64,000 nt of DNA from Streptomyces sp. NBC_00708. GTDB taxonomy: Bacteria; Actinomycetota; Actinomycetes; Streptomycetales; Streptomycetaceae. The DNA is taken from positions 6,448,001 through 6,512,000 of the forward strand of contig CP108997.1 in assembly GCA_036226585.1 (NCBI GenBank), given 5' to 3'. Position numbers and translations under genes: made by a program. Of the stretch, positions 9,063-17,814 are shown piece by piece (positions within the stretch are counted from its first letter, which is position 1; the number at the start of each line of letters is the position of its first letter). Under the pieces are notes generated by a model. That model was not told the origin of the DNA. It saw nothing but the letters and a program-made list of their open reading frames with translations, and ran no database searches.

Positions 9063-11927
9063 GTGACGGAACAACCGCAGCCCTTCCGCGACCCGCGGCT
9101 GCCCTTCGCCAAGCGCGTCGACGATCTGCTCCAGCGGCTCACGCCGGACGAGCGCGTCGCGATGCTGCACCAGTTCGCGCCGGCGGTCGGCCGGCTCGGG
9201 CTCGGCGCCTTCCGCACCGGCCAGGAGGCCCTGCACGGCGTCGCCTGGATGGGGGAGGCCACTGTCTTCCCGCAGGCCGTCGGCCTCGGCGCCACCTGGA
9301 ACGACGACCTGGTGCGCCGCATCGGCGAGGCCGTCGGCGACGAGGTCCGCGCCAAGCGCGCCCAGGACGACCGGGTCGGCCTCAACGTCTGGGCCCCCAC
9401 CGTCAACCTGCTGCGCCACCCGCTGTGGGGGCGCGGCGAGGAGGGGTACTCCGAGGACGCCGGGCTCACCTCCGCCATCGCGGTCGCCTACACCCGGGGC
9501 CTGCGCGGCGACCACCCGCACTACTGGCGCACCGCCCCGGTCCTCAAGCACTGGCTCGCCCACAACAACGAGACGGACCGCGACACCTCGTCCTCCTCGG
9601 TCCGCCCGAGGGTGCTGCACGAATACGACCTCCGGGCCTTCCGCGACGCCGTCCGCGCGGGCGCGGTGGCCGGAGTGATGCCCGCGTACAACCTGGTCAA
9701 CGGGCGCCCCAACCATGTGTCGCCGCTGCTCTCCCGGCACCTGCGGAGCTGGACCGAACAGCCCCTGGCCGTCTGCTCCGACGCGGGCGCGCCCACCAAC
9801 CTGGTCGACTCCGAGCACTACTTCGACACCCACGAGGAGGCGACCGCCGCCGCCCTGCGCGCCGGCGTCGACAGCTTCACCGACCACGGCCAGGACTCCT
9901 CCGTCATGACCGGCCGCATCCAGCGGGCCCTGGAACGCGGACTGCTCGACGAGCACGACATCGACACCGCCGTCCGCCGCCTGCTCCACATGCGCTTCGC
10001 GCTCGGCGAGTTCGACCCCGAACTGGACCCGTACGCGGACACCACCGCCCTCGACACCGAGGAGCACCGGGCGCTCGCCCTGGAGGCCGCCGAGCAGGCG
10101 GTCGTGCTGCTCAAGAACGACGGGCTGCTCCCGCTGGACCCCGCCGCCGGCAGAACCGTCGCCGTCGTCGGGCTCCTCGCCGACGCCTGCAAGCTCGACT
10201 GGTACAGCGGCACCCTGATCCACCGATCCACCCCGCTCGACGGACTGCGCGAGCGCTTCGGCGCCGACCGGGTGATCCACGCCGAGGGCGCCGACCTGGT
10301 CCGGATCAAGTGCGCCGACGGCTGGCTGCACATCCCCCAGGCCGACCCGGCCGGGGACGCGGCGCGCGGTGCGGAGGGCGCACTCGATCCCGCGCTCCTC
10401 GCCGGCCGCACCGACCTGCCCCCGCTGACCTGCTCCGACACCCCGTCCGAGCTGGCGCTCGTGGACTGGGGCAACGGCGTGATCACCCTGCGGGAACCGG
10501 GCGGACGCTATCTCTCCGTCGCCGAGGACGGCTATGTACGCGCCTCCGCGGACGAGCCGGGCGGCTGGATCGTCCAGGAGACCTTCCGGTGGGAAGCGGT
10601 GGAAGGCCATGCCGGCGGTCACCGCCTTCTGCACATCGGAACGGGTGGGTATGTCTCAGTCGCCGCCGACGGCGTAAAGGTTGCCGCCCCGGGCGAGGAA
10701 AATTCCGCGGCCACCGGGACCGTCTTCGAGACCGAGGTGACCGAGCGCGGTGAGGACGCCGTCGCCCGTGCCGCCGCAGCCGCCGACACCGTGATCGTGG
10801 TCGCCGGCAACGACCCGCACATCAACGGCCGCGAGACCGAGGACCGGGCCACCCTCGACCTGCCCGCCCAGCAGGAACGCCTCTGGCGCGCCGCCCACGC
10901 CGCCAACCCGCGCACGGTCCTGGCGGTCACCTCCGCCTACCCGTACGCCCTGACCGACGCCGCCGCCACCCTGCCCGCGCTGCTGTGGACCGCGCACGGC
11001 GGGCAGGCCGCGGGCACCGCGCTCGCCCGTGTTCTCGCCGGCGACGTCTCCCCGGCCGGGCGGCTGCCGCAGACCTGGTACGCCTCCGACGCGGAACTGC
11101 CCGGCCTGCTCGACTACGACATCATCGGCTCCCGGCAGACCTACCTCTACTACAAGGGCACCCCGCTCTACCCGTTCGGCCATGGGCTCACGTACAGCGA
11201 TTTCACCTACAGCGACCTGACCGCCGTACGCGAGGGCGAGCTGCTGCACGTCTCGCTGACCGTCACCAACACCGGCACCGTCGCCTCCGACGAGGTCGCC
11301 CAGCTGTACGTGCGGGCCGTGGCCCCGTCCGTCGCCCGGCCGCTGCGCCAGCTGGCCGGGCACCGCCGGCTGCACCTGGCACCCGGGGCCGCCGAGCGGG
11401 TGGCGTTCACCGTGCCGGCCGAGGAGCTCGGCCACTGGGACGTGGCGCACGGCCGCTGGACCGTCGAGCCCGGCGCGTACGAGATCCAGGCGGGCGCCTC
11501 CAGCGCGGACATCCGGACCGTCACGGTCGTCACCGTGGACGGCGAACCGGCCGGGCCGCGCCCGCTCCTGGCCCGTGGTCTGGAGGCGGCCGACTACGAC
11601 GAGCAGCTGGGCACCGGGATCGTCGACCGGGCGAAGACGGACGGGGACGCGGTCACCGCCACCGCCGAGGCCAACGAACTCCTCTACCGACACTGCGACT
11701 TCGGTGCGGGCGTAAGCGGCGTCGAGGTATCCGCCTCGGGGGAGGGGGCCGTTCTGCTCACCGTGGACGGCACCACCGTCACCGTCCCGGTGCCCGCCAC
11801 CGACGGGCCCTACGACTACCGCACCCTCCGGGCCGGGCTGACCGCCGCCGGCGTGGGCGACCTGCGGATCGCCCTGCGCGGCACGGTCCGGCTGGCCCGG
11901 CTCGGCTTCACCGGAGCCGGCGAGTGA
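9063..11927 (+). CDS. GH3 beta-glucosidase with an inserted beta-trefoil-like segment
   Basis: 954 residues from the GTG at 9063, chosen because AAGGA lies just upstream and the open frame before it is not protein-like. The catalytic nucleophile is D240 (AVCSDAGAP). The second domain begins near residue 330 (AEQAVVLLKNDGLLPL) and a fibronectin-III-like domain occupies about 710-800. Between about 420 and 560 there is an extra segment rich in Gly, Tyr and Trp (GGRYLSVAEDGY, GTGGYVSVAADG), where some GH3 enzymes carry PA14. It looks fascin/beta-trefoil-like and may bind carbohydrate. No signal peptide, so an intracellular exo-enzyme is likely. It is the first gene of the rightward unit, 61 bp before the alpha-xylosidase, with which it could strip xyloglucan oligosaccharides stepwise. 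Beta-xylosidase activity is the alternative. Confidence 0.88.
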   Translation: MTEQPQPFRDPRLPFAKRVDDLLQRLTPDERVAMLHQFAPAVGRLGLGAFRTGQEALHGVAWMGEATVFPQAVGLGATWNDDLVRRIGEAVGDEVRAKRAQDDRVGLNVWAPTVNLLRHPLWGRGEEGYSEDAGLTSAIAVAYTRGLRGDHPHYWRTAPVLKHWLAHNNETDRDTSSSSVRPRVLHEYDLRAFRDAVRAGAVAGVMPAYNLVNGRPNHVSPLLSRHLRSWTEQPLAVCSDAGAPTNLVDSEHYFDTHEEATAAALRAGVDSFTDHGQDSSVMTGRIQRALERGLLDEHDIDTAVRRLLHMRFALGEFDPELDPYADTTALDTEEHRALALEAAEQAVVLLKNDGLLPLDPAAGRTVAVVGLLADACKLDWYSGTLIHRSTPLDGLRERFGADRVIHAEGADLVRIKCADGWLHIPQADPAGDAARGAEGALDPALLAGRTDLPPLTCSDTPSELALVDWGNGVITLREPGGRYLSVAEDGYVRASADEPGGWIVQETFRWEAVEGHAGGHRLLHIGTGGYVSVAADGVKVAAPGEENSAATGTVFETEVTERGEDAVARAAAAADTVIVVAGNDPHINGRETEDRATLDLPAQQERLWRAAHAANPRTVLAVTSAYPYALTDAAATLPALLWTAHGGQAAGTALARVLAGDVSPAGRLPQTWYASDAELPGLLDYDIIGSRQTYLYYKGTPLYPFGHGLTYSDFTYSDLTAVREGELLHVSLTVTNTGTVASDEVAQLYVRAVAPSVARPLRQLAGHRRLHLAPGAAERVAFTVPAEELGHWDVAHGRWTVEPGAYEIQAGASSADIRTVTVVTVDGEPAGPRPLLARGLEAADYDEQLGTGIVDRAKTDGDAVTATAEANELLYRHCDFGAGVSGVEVSASGEGAVLLTVDGTTVTVPVPATDGPYDYRTLRAGLTAAGVGDLRIALRGTVRLARLGFTGAGE

Positions 11928-11988
11928 ACCCCTCCCTCGCGCGTCTCCCCGTTCCTCCTCCTCCGGCTGCCCCAGGCAAGGAGTCCGC

Positions 11989-14268
11989 ATGAAGTTCACC
12001 GACGGCTTCTGGCTCATGCGTGAGGGCGTACGCGCCTCCTACGCGACCGAGATCCGTGATCTGCGCGTCAGCGCCGACCAGTTCACCGCGTACGCGGCGG
12101 TGAAACGGGTGGCCGCGCGCGGTGACACCCTCAACACCCCGCTCCTCACCGTCGACTGCTTCTCCCCGGCCGAGGGCATCATCGGCGTCCGCACCACGCA
12201 TCACGCCGGAAAGGCCCGGCGGGGTCCGGACTTCGTCCTCCCCGGGCTGGACCCGGCGGCCTCCGGGGCCCGCACCCGGCAGGACGGTGATGTCACCGAA
12301 CTCACCAGCGGGCCGCTGACCCTGCGGCTGGACCGCGACGGTCCGTACGGTCTGACCTTTCTCGACGCCGACGGCCGCCGCCTGACGGGCGTCGACACCA
12401 AGGGCACCGCCTTCGCCACCACCCCCGACGGGGTTCACCACATGGTCGCCCAACTCGCCCTGGACGTGGGCGAGAACGTCTACGGGCTCGGTGAGCGCTT
12501 CACCCCGTACGTCAAGAACGGGCAGAGCGTCGACATCTGGCAGGCGGACGGCGGCACCAGCAGCGAACTCGCCTACAAGAACATTCCGTTCTACCTCTCC
12601 TCGCGCGGCTACGGCGTCTTCGTCAACCACCCCGGCAAGGTCTCCTTCGAGATCGGCTCCGAGTCGGTCGGGCAGGTGCAGTTCAGCGTCGAGGACCAGT
12701 CGCTGGAGTACTACATCGTCGCCGGGCCGACGCCCAAGGAGGTGCTGGCCCGCTACACCGCGCTCACCGGCCGCCCCGCGCTCCCGCCGGCCTGGTCGTT
12801 CGGCCTGTGGCTGACGACGTCCTTCTGTACCTCGTACGACGAGGCGACCGTCACCTCGTTCGTCGACGGCATGGCGGAGCGCGACATCCCGCTCTCCGTC
12901 TTCCACTTCGACTGCTTCTGGATGCGCGAGTACCAGTGGTCGGACTTTTTGTGGGACCCGGACGTCTTCCCCGACCCGAAGGGCATGCTTGCCCGGCTCA
13001 AGGAACGCGGGCTCCGCATCAGCATGTGGATCAACCCGTACATCGCCCAGAAATCAGCCCTGTTCGCGGAGGGCGCCGAGCTCGGTCATCTCGTCCGCCG
13101 CCCCAACGGCGACGTGTGGCAGTGGGACCTGTGGCAGCCGGGCATGGCCCTCGTCGACTTCACCAGCCCCGCCGCCCGCGCGTGGTACACCGCCAAACTC
13201 CGTGTGCTGCTGGACCAGGGAGTCGACTGCTTCAAGACCGACTTCGGCGAGCGCATCCCCACCGACGTCGTCTGGCGCGACGGCTCCGACCCCGAGCGGA
13301 TGCACAACTACTACGCACAGATCTACAACAAGACGGTCTTCGACCTGCTGGAGAAGGAGCGCGGCCACGGCGAGGCGGTCCTCTTCGCCCGGTCCGCCAC
13401 GGCCGGCGGCCAGCAGTTCCCGGTGCACTGGGGCGGGGACTGCTTCGCCTCCTTCACGGCGATGGCCGAGTCCCTGCGCGGCGGCCTGTCCCTCTCGCTC
13501 TCCGGGTTCGGCTTCTGGAGCCACGACATCGGCGGCTTCGAGGGCACTCCGGACCCGGCCGTCTTCAAGCGCTGGCTCGCCTTCGGCCTGCTCTCCTCGC
13601 ACAGCCGGCTGCACGGCAACGTGTCCTACCGGGTGCCGTGGGAGTTCGGCGAGGAGGCGGTCGACGTCGCCCGGAAGTTCACCCTGCTCAAGCACCGGCT
13701 GATGCCGTACCTGTACGGGGCCGCCGCCACCGCCCACCGCACGGGCGTCCCGATGATGCGGCCCATGCTCCTCGAATTCCCGGGCGACCCGACCACCCGC
13801 GTGTTGGACCGGCAGTACATGCTCGGCCCCGACCTGCTGGTGGCCCCGGTCTTCACGGAGGACGGGCAGGTCGAGTACTACGTCCCCGAGGGGACCTGGA
13901 CCCACCTGCTCACCGGCGAGACGGTCACCGGACCCGTCTGGCGCCACGAGACCCACGGCTTCGACAGCCTGCCGGTCCTCGTCCGCCCCGGAGCGGTCCT
14001 GCTCTGGGGCGGCGACGACCGGCGCCCGGACGGCGACTGGCTCGACGGGCTCACGCTGCGGGTGTTCGGCGGGGGTCCCGAGGGGAGCGGTACGACCGTC
14101 ACCGTGCCGGACCACGCGGGCGCCACGGCCGCCACCTTCCGGGTGGTGCGCGAGGGGGACACCCTCACGGTCACCTCCGAGCGCATCGACCGTCCGTACC
14201 GCGTGGTCGACGAGGCGACGGGGGCCACGGGGCAGGGGGCGGGCACGGTGACGGTGCGGGGGGCGTGA
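11989..14268 (+). CDS. yicI: GH31 alpha-xylosidase (YicI type)
   Basis: 759 residues, close to E. coli YicI in length. The nucleophile is D418 in CFKTDFGERIPTD and the acid is D484 in HWGGD, almost the same spacing as D416/D482 of YicI. The KTDFGE sequence, rather than the motif of alpha-glucosidases, favours alpha-xylosidase. AAGGAG six bases before the ATG is a strong ribosome site. No signal peptide. Expected reaction: release of alpha-1,6-linked xylose from the non-reducing end of xyloglucan oligosaccharides such as isoprimeverose. The xylose would feed xylA/xylB found 5 kb to the right. Confidence 0.92.
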   Translation: MKFTDGFWLMREGVRASYATEIRDLRVSADQFTAYAAVKRVAARGDTLNTPLLTVDCFSPAEGIIGVRTTHHAGKARRGPDFVLPGLDPAASGARTRQDGDVTELTSGPLTLRLDRDGPYGLTFLDADGRRLTGVDTKGTAFATTPDGVHHMVAQLALDVGENVYGLGERFTPYVKNGQSVDIWQADGGTSSELAYKNIPFYLSSRGYGVFVNHPGKVSFEIGSESVGQVQFSVEDQSLEYYIVAGPTPKEVLARYTALTGRPALPPAWSFGLWLTTSFCTSYDEATVTSFVDGMAERDIPLSVFHFDCFWMREYQWSDFLWDPDVFPDPKGMLARLKERGLRISMWINPYIAQKSALFAEGAELGHLVRRPNGDVWQWDLWQPGMALVDFTSPAARAWYTAKLRVLLDQGVDCFKTDFGERIPTDVVWRDGSDPERMHNYYAQIYNKTVFDLLEKERGHGEAVLFARSATAGGQQFPVHWGGDCFASFTAMAESLRGGLSLSLSGFGFWSHDIGGFEGTPDPAVFKRWLAFGLLSSHSRLHGNVSYRVPWEFGEEAVDVARKFTLLKHRLMPYLYGAAATAHRTGVPMMRPMLLEFPGDPTTRVLDRQYMLGPDLLVAPVFTEDGQVEYYVPEGTWTHLLTGETVTGPVWRHETHGFDSLPVLVRPGAVLLWGGDDRRPDGDWLDGLTLRVFGGGPEGSGTTVTVPDHAGATAATFRVVREGDTLTVTSERIDRPYRVVDEATGATGQGAGTVTVRGA

Positions 14269-14274
14269 ACGAGG

Positions 14275-14302
14275 ACGGGGCGGTCCGGGGGGACCGCCCC
14301 GT
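14275..14302. terminator. hairpin terminator after the GH31 gene
   Basis: A perfect 12-bp stem (ACGGGGCGGTCC / GGACCGCCCCGT) with a GGGG loop starts 7 bp after the alpha-xylosidase stop. The next gene runs in the opposite direction and ends at 14308, so the hairpin can serve both transcripts. Confidence 0.8.
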
Positions 14303-14307
14303 TTCCC

Positions 14308-14841
14308 TCAGCCCGTGCCCGCCGCGAGTGCCCGGTCCGCCGCGCCCCGCGAGGCGTGCCAGAGCGTCGTCACCGGCTCCCACACCCTGATCCCGTCCGC
14401 CATGCCGACGGCCGCCGCCCCGAACGTCACCCCGTAGTGCGCGGGGTCCGCCGCCACGGAGAGACTGCGCACGACATGGCCCTCGGCCGTCCCCGGAGCG
14501 GCCGTGCGCACCGCCGCGTACCCGTGCTCGCCCGGCGACAGCACATACGGCCCGCTCGTCGCCGGCGGTACGGGCTGCGCCGAGCCGTCCAGGCCCCGGA
14601 ACGTGATGGTCGGGATGCGGTCCACGGCGCAGGCCCGGCCGCCCGCGTTGACCACGGAGATACGGGCGGTGTTCTGTCCTGCCCCCGGCCCGGCGGAGAT
14701 ACGGAGGTCCTTCTCCTGGCAGGGCGCGGTCGCGCGGGCCGGCGCCGGGGCGGCGGTCGTGGCCGAGGCGGCGGGGGCGGCCAGGGCTGCCGTGGCGGCG
14801 GCGACACTGACGGCGGCGGTGAGAACGGTGCACAGACGCAT
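14308..14841 (-). CDS. secreted DUF4232 protein
   Basis: 177 residues with a Sec-type signal peptide cleaved near residue 27 (PAASA). The mature part fits DUF4232, a small beta-sandwich common in streptomycete secreted proteins and lipoproteins: a cysteine near CQEKDL, a SVVNAGGRACAVD segment, and FRGLDGSAQPV. Two cysteines (about 41 and 69) are placed for a disulfide. There is no lipobox, so it is probably released. Function is unknown. It is convergent with the alpha-xylosidase gene and divergent from the TetR gene, so it probably does not belong to the sugar cluster. Confidence 0.8.
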   Translation of the reverse strand: MRLCTVLTAAVSVAAATAALAAPAASATTAAPAPARATAPCQEKDLRISAGPGAGQNTARISVVNAGGRACAVDRIPTITFRGLDGSAQPVPPATSGPYVLSPGEHGYAAVRTAAPGTAEGHVVRSLSVAADPAHYGVTFGAAAVGMADGIRVWEPVTTLWHASRGAADRALAAGTG

Positions 14842-14977
14842 GGTGTTTCTCCCCTTGAGGCCGGTGGGAACCAGTCTCCGACAGTCTGAACCGTTTGCCG
14901 GATGTGCGGCGATAAATCAGACATATCGATCCGGCAACGTGTCGCCGGCCGATGAATTCCTTGAGGTATACAGGATT

Positions 14978-14996
14978 TGCCTAAAGCTCTTAGGCA
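14978..14996. promoter_or_regulatory. TetR-type operator candidate
   Basis: TGCCTAAAGCTCTTAGGCA has perfect 7-bp arms around a 5-bp centre. It lies 36 bp before the TetR gene in the 191-bp divergent space with the DUF4232 gene. Position and symmetry suggest an autoregulatory site of the adjacent TetR protein; this is inference. Confidence 0.6.
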
Positions 14997-15032
14997 GGCG
15001 CATGATGGCCGTCATCGGACGAGGAGGCGACC

Positions 15033-15611
15033 ATGGTGCGTGCGGGCCTGACCGCGGAACGCCTGACCCGGGCCGGCGCCGAGCTGGCCGACGAGGTCGG
15101 CTTCGAGCAGGTGACCGTGTCGGCGCTGGCGCGGCGGTTCGACGTCAAGGTCGCGAGCCTCTACTCGCACCTGAAGAACTCCCACGACCTGAAGACCCGG
15201 ATCGCCCTGCTCGCCCTGGAGGAGATGGCCGACCGCGGCGCCGCCGCGCTCGCGGGCCGGGCCGGCCGGGACGCGCTGAGCGCCTTCGCCGATGTGTACC
15301 GGGACTACGCCCGCGAGCACCCCGGCCGTTACGCGGCGGCCCAGTTGAAGCTGGACCCCGAAGCGGCGGCGGCCAGTGCGGGCGGCCGGCACGCGCGGAT
15401 GACCCGGGCCATCCTGCGCGGCTACGACCTGACCGAGCCGGACCAGACGCACGCGGTGCGGCTGCTCGGCAGTGTCTTCCACGGGTTCGTCAGCCTGGAG
15501 GCCCAGGGCGGGTTCAGCCACAGCGCCCCCGGCTCGCAGGAGTCCTGGGACCGGACCCTGGACGCGCTGGACGCCCTCCTCCGCAACTGGCCGGCGCCCC
15601 GGCCCTCGTAA
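15033..15611 (+). CDS. TetR/AcrR family regulator with WHG-type C-terminal domain
   Basis: 192 residues. The N-terminal helix-turn-helix lies at about 8-55 (VTVSALARRFDVKVASLYSHLKN). The C-terminal ligand domain resembles the TetR_C_33 / WHG class (AFADVYRDYAREHPGRYA, ending LLGSVFHGFVSLEAQGGF). GAGGAGG precedes the ATG. An SGNH hydrolase gene follows 51 bp later in the same direction and may be its target along with its own promoter, which carries a clear 19-bp inverted repeat. The ligand is unknown. Confidence 0.88.
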   Translation: MVRAGLTAERLTRAGAELADEVGFEQVTVSALARRFDVKVASLYSHLKNSHDLKTRIALLALEEMADRGAAALAGRAGRDALSAFADVYRDYAREHPGRYAAAQLKLDPEAAAASAGGRHARMTRAILRGYDLTEPDQTHAVRLLGSVFHGFVSLEAQGGFSHSAPGSQESWDRTLDALDALLRNWPAPRPS

Positions 15612-15662
15612 CCCCGGACCCCGAGCCCCGGCCCTTGTCACCCCGCGACCCCAGGTGGAGCC

Positions 15663-16850
15663 ATGAACACCGACACCCCCGTACCCCTCTCCTTCACCAC
15701 CCCCGTCACCACGGACCTCCTGCGCGGCGCGCTCGACGTGGAGGGCACCGAGGCCGGCCTTCTCCCGCACCGCCTGCCCGCCGAGGCCCGTGCCCAGGCC
15801 CCGGACGGCCAGATCGCCCTGGCCGAGGCCCAGCCGTCCGGCGTGCGCCTGGTCTTCCGGACCCGGGCCACCGTCGTCGAGCTGACGGCCCGGCGCACCC
15901 GCACCGCGTACCAGGGCGTCCCGCCGAGGCCCGACGGCCTGTACGACCTCCTCGTGGACGGTGCCCTCGCCGCCCAGGGCTCGGTGAGCGGGGGCAACGT
16001 CCTCGATGTCGACATGTCCACCGGCTCGACCGAATTCCGCACCGGGCCGGTCGGGACCGTACGGTTCGACGGCCTCGCGGACCGCGACAAGGACGTGGAG
16101 ATCTGGCTGCCGTACAACGAGCGGACCGAACTGGTCGCCCTGCGCACCGACGCGCCCGTCACGCCCGCCCCGGACCGGGGGCGCAAGGTGTGGCTGCACC
16201 ACGGCAGTTCCATCAGCCACGGCTCCGACGCCGCGAGCCCGACGGCCACCTGGCCCGCGCGCGCCGCCCTGCTCGGCGGTGTCGAACTGGTCAACCTGGG
16301 CCTGGGCGGCAGCGCCCTGCTCGACCCGTTCATGGCCCGCACGATGCGGGACACCCCCGCGGACCTCATCAGCGTCAAGATCGGCATCAACCTGGTCAAC
16401 GCCGACGTGATGCGGCTGCGCGCCTTCGCCCCGGCGGTGCACGGCTTCCTCGACACCATCCGCGAGGGCCACCCGGACACCCCGCTCCTGGTGATCTCGC
16501 CCGTGCTGTGCCCCATCCACGAGGACACTCCCGGACCCAGCATCCCCGACTTCAGCCGCCTCGGTGAGGGCAAGGTCAGCTTCGCGGCGGCCGGTGACCC
16601 CGACGAGCGCGCCGCCGGAAAACTGACGCTCCGCGTCATCCGCGACGAGCTGGCCCGCCTGGTGGAGGAGCGATCCGCCGACGACCCGCACCTGCACTAC
16701 CTGGACGGCCGCGAACTGTACGGCGAGGCCGACGCGTCCGAACTCCCGCTCCCCGACGCCCTCCACCCGGACGCCGCCACCCATCTCCGCATGGGCGACC
16801 GCTTCGCGGCGCTGGCCTTCGGGGAGGACGGCACGTTCACGGGCTCGTGA
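15663..16850 (+). CDS. SGNH/GDSL-family esterase
   Basis: 395 residues with an N-terminal beta-sandwich (about 1-165) and a C-terminal SGNH hydrolase domain. Block I is HHGSSISHGSDA (nucleophile Ser near 182), block II is NLGLGGSALLDP, block III is KIGINLVN, and block V is PDALHPDA with the Asp and His. No signal peptide is seen, so it is probably intracellular. The arrangement resembles carbohydrate esterases that deacetylate plant polysaccharides; since xyloglucan is often O-acetylated, a role in the nearby sugar pathway is possible but unproven. It follows a TetR gene in the same direction. Confidence 0.8.
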   Translation: MNTDTPVPLSFTTPVTTDLLRGALDVEGTEAGLLPHRLPAEARAQAPDGQIALAEAQPSGVRLVFRTRATVVELTARRTRTAYQGVPPRPDGLYDLLVDGALAAQGSVSGGNVLDVDMSTGSTEFRTGPVGTVRFDGLADRDKDVEIWLPYNERTELVALRTDAPVTPAPDRGRKVWLHHGSSISHGSDAASPTATWPARAALLGGVELVNLGLGGSALLDPFMARTMRDTPADLISVKIGINLVNADVMRLRAFAPAVHGFLDTIREGHPDTPLLVISPVLCPIHEDTPGPSIPDFSRLGEGKVSFAAAGDPDERAAGKLTLRVIRDELARLVEERSADDPHLHYLDGRELYGEADASELPLPDALHPDAATHLRMGDRFAALAFGEDGTFTGS

Positions 16851-16928
16851 CGGTGCTCGGCACCGGCCGGCTGAGCGGGCCCGTGCGCAGCCGCGTAACG
16901 CCGACTGCCCGCACTCAGCCCCCGTAAC

Positions 16929-16970
16929 GCAGCCGGACCGGCACCCCGGGCAGGGTGCCGGTCCGGCTGC
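16929..16970. terminator. bidirectional hairpin terminator
   Basis: A perfect 18-bp stem (left arm 16929-16946, right arm 16953-16970) with a 6-nt loop CGGGCA lies between the convergent SGNH esterase and membrane-protein genes. Confidence 0.85.
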
Positions 16971-16980
16971 GGGCCCTGCG

Positions 16981-17814
16981 TCAGACGCCCGGCGGCACGT
17001 GGGACGGGCGGCCGCGGCCGCGGGTCACCGAGTAGCCGAAGACGGCGGCCAGCGCGGCGAGTACGCCGCCGCCGGCCGTCCACAGCCAGCGGCTCGTCCA
17101 CCAGCCCGAGGACCAGCCGTCCTCCGGCTCACCGGCGAGCGCCACCGGCTCGGCGGAGGCGTCCGTGCTGTCGTCCGACGCCTGCTCGGCCGAGGACACC
17201 CCGGGCACTAGCGGCTTCGACAGGCTGCCGTCCACGTCGGCGGACCCGCCCTGGTCCTTCGAATTGACCTCGACCTCGGTGTGCACCGGCAGACCGAGGT
17301 CGGCCTGGGCCAGGCCGACGACCGTGAGGCGCACGTAGTAGCTGCCCGGCAGCGGGTCGTTGGCCCACGGCTCGGCGTTGGCCCGGACGGTGCGCAGCAC
17401 ACACGTCAGCTCGACGGTGGCGGCGTCGGGCGCGGCGGTGCCGGTCTGCTTGCCGTACATGCAGGCCTGGCGGCGGCGCAGTCCGTCGTACACGTCGACC
17501 TGCCAGGTCTGCGCCCCGTGCCGGGCGGCGCTCTCGGGCAGGGTGACCTTCGCCGTCACCGTGGCGCGCTGCCCGGCGTCGGCCGGGAAGACCCAGTACA
17601 GGTAGTCGCCGGTGGAGGCCCCGGCGGTGGCGGTCTCGCCCTGCTGGATCGCCGTGGCGGTACGGAAGGTGGTGCCCGCCTCCGTGGGGCCCGAGCCGTC
17701 GCCGGAGGCGCTGGGGCTCGGCGAGGCGTCGTCGGCCGCGGCGGCCGAGGCCCCCGTCAGCAGGGCGAGGCCGGTCAGCAGCGCGCCCGCGAGCACGCGT
17801 CTCGTACGGGACAT
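16981..17814 (-). CDS. secreted, C-terminally membrane-anchored protein, partner of the VWA protein
   Basis: 277 residues. Signal peptide to about residue 28 (ASAAAA), an exported beta-rich domain, an acidic Ser-rich linker, then one membrane helix (WLWTAGGGVLAALAAVFGYSV) and a short basic tail. This is type-I membrane topology with the body outside. Two cysteines fall at the CMYGKQTG and LTCVLRT segments. Its ATG shares one base with the stop codon of the VWA gene (TGATG) and GGAGG precedes it, so the two are co-translated. No family is recognised with certainty. The pair probably forms an extracytoplasmic complex. Confidence 0.7.
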   Translation of the reverse strand: MSRTRRVLAGALLTGLALLTGASAAAADDASPSPSASGDGSGPTEAGTTFRTATAIQQGETATAGASTGDYLYWVFPADAGQRATVTAKVTLPESAARHGAQTWQVDVYDGLRRRQACMYGKQTGTAAPDAATVELTCVLRTVRANAEPWANDPLPGSYYVRLTVVGLAQADLGLPVHTEVEVNSKDQGGSADVDGSLSKPLVPGVSSAEQASDDSTDASAEPVALAGEPEDGWSSGWWTSRWLWTAGGGVLAALAAVFGYSVTRGRGRPSHVPPGV

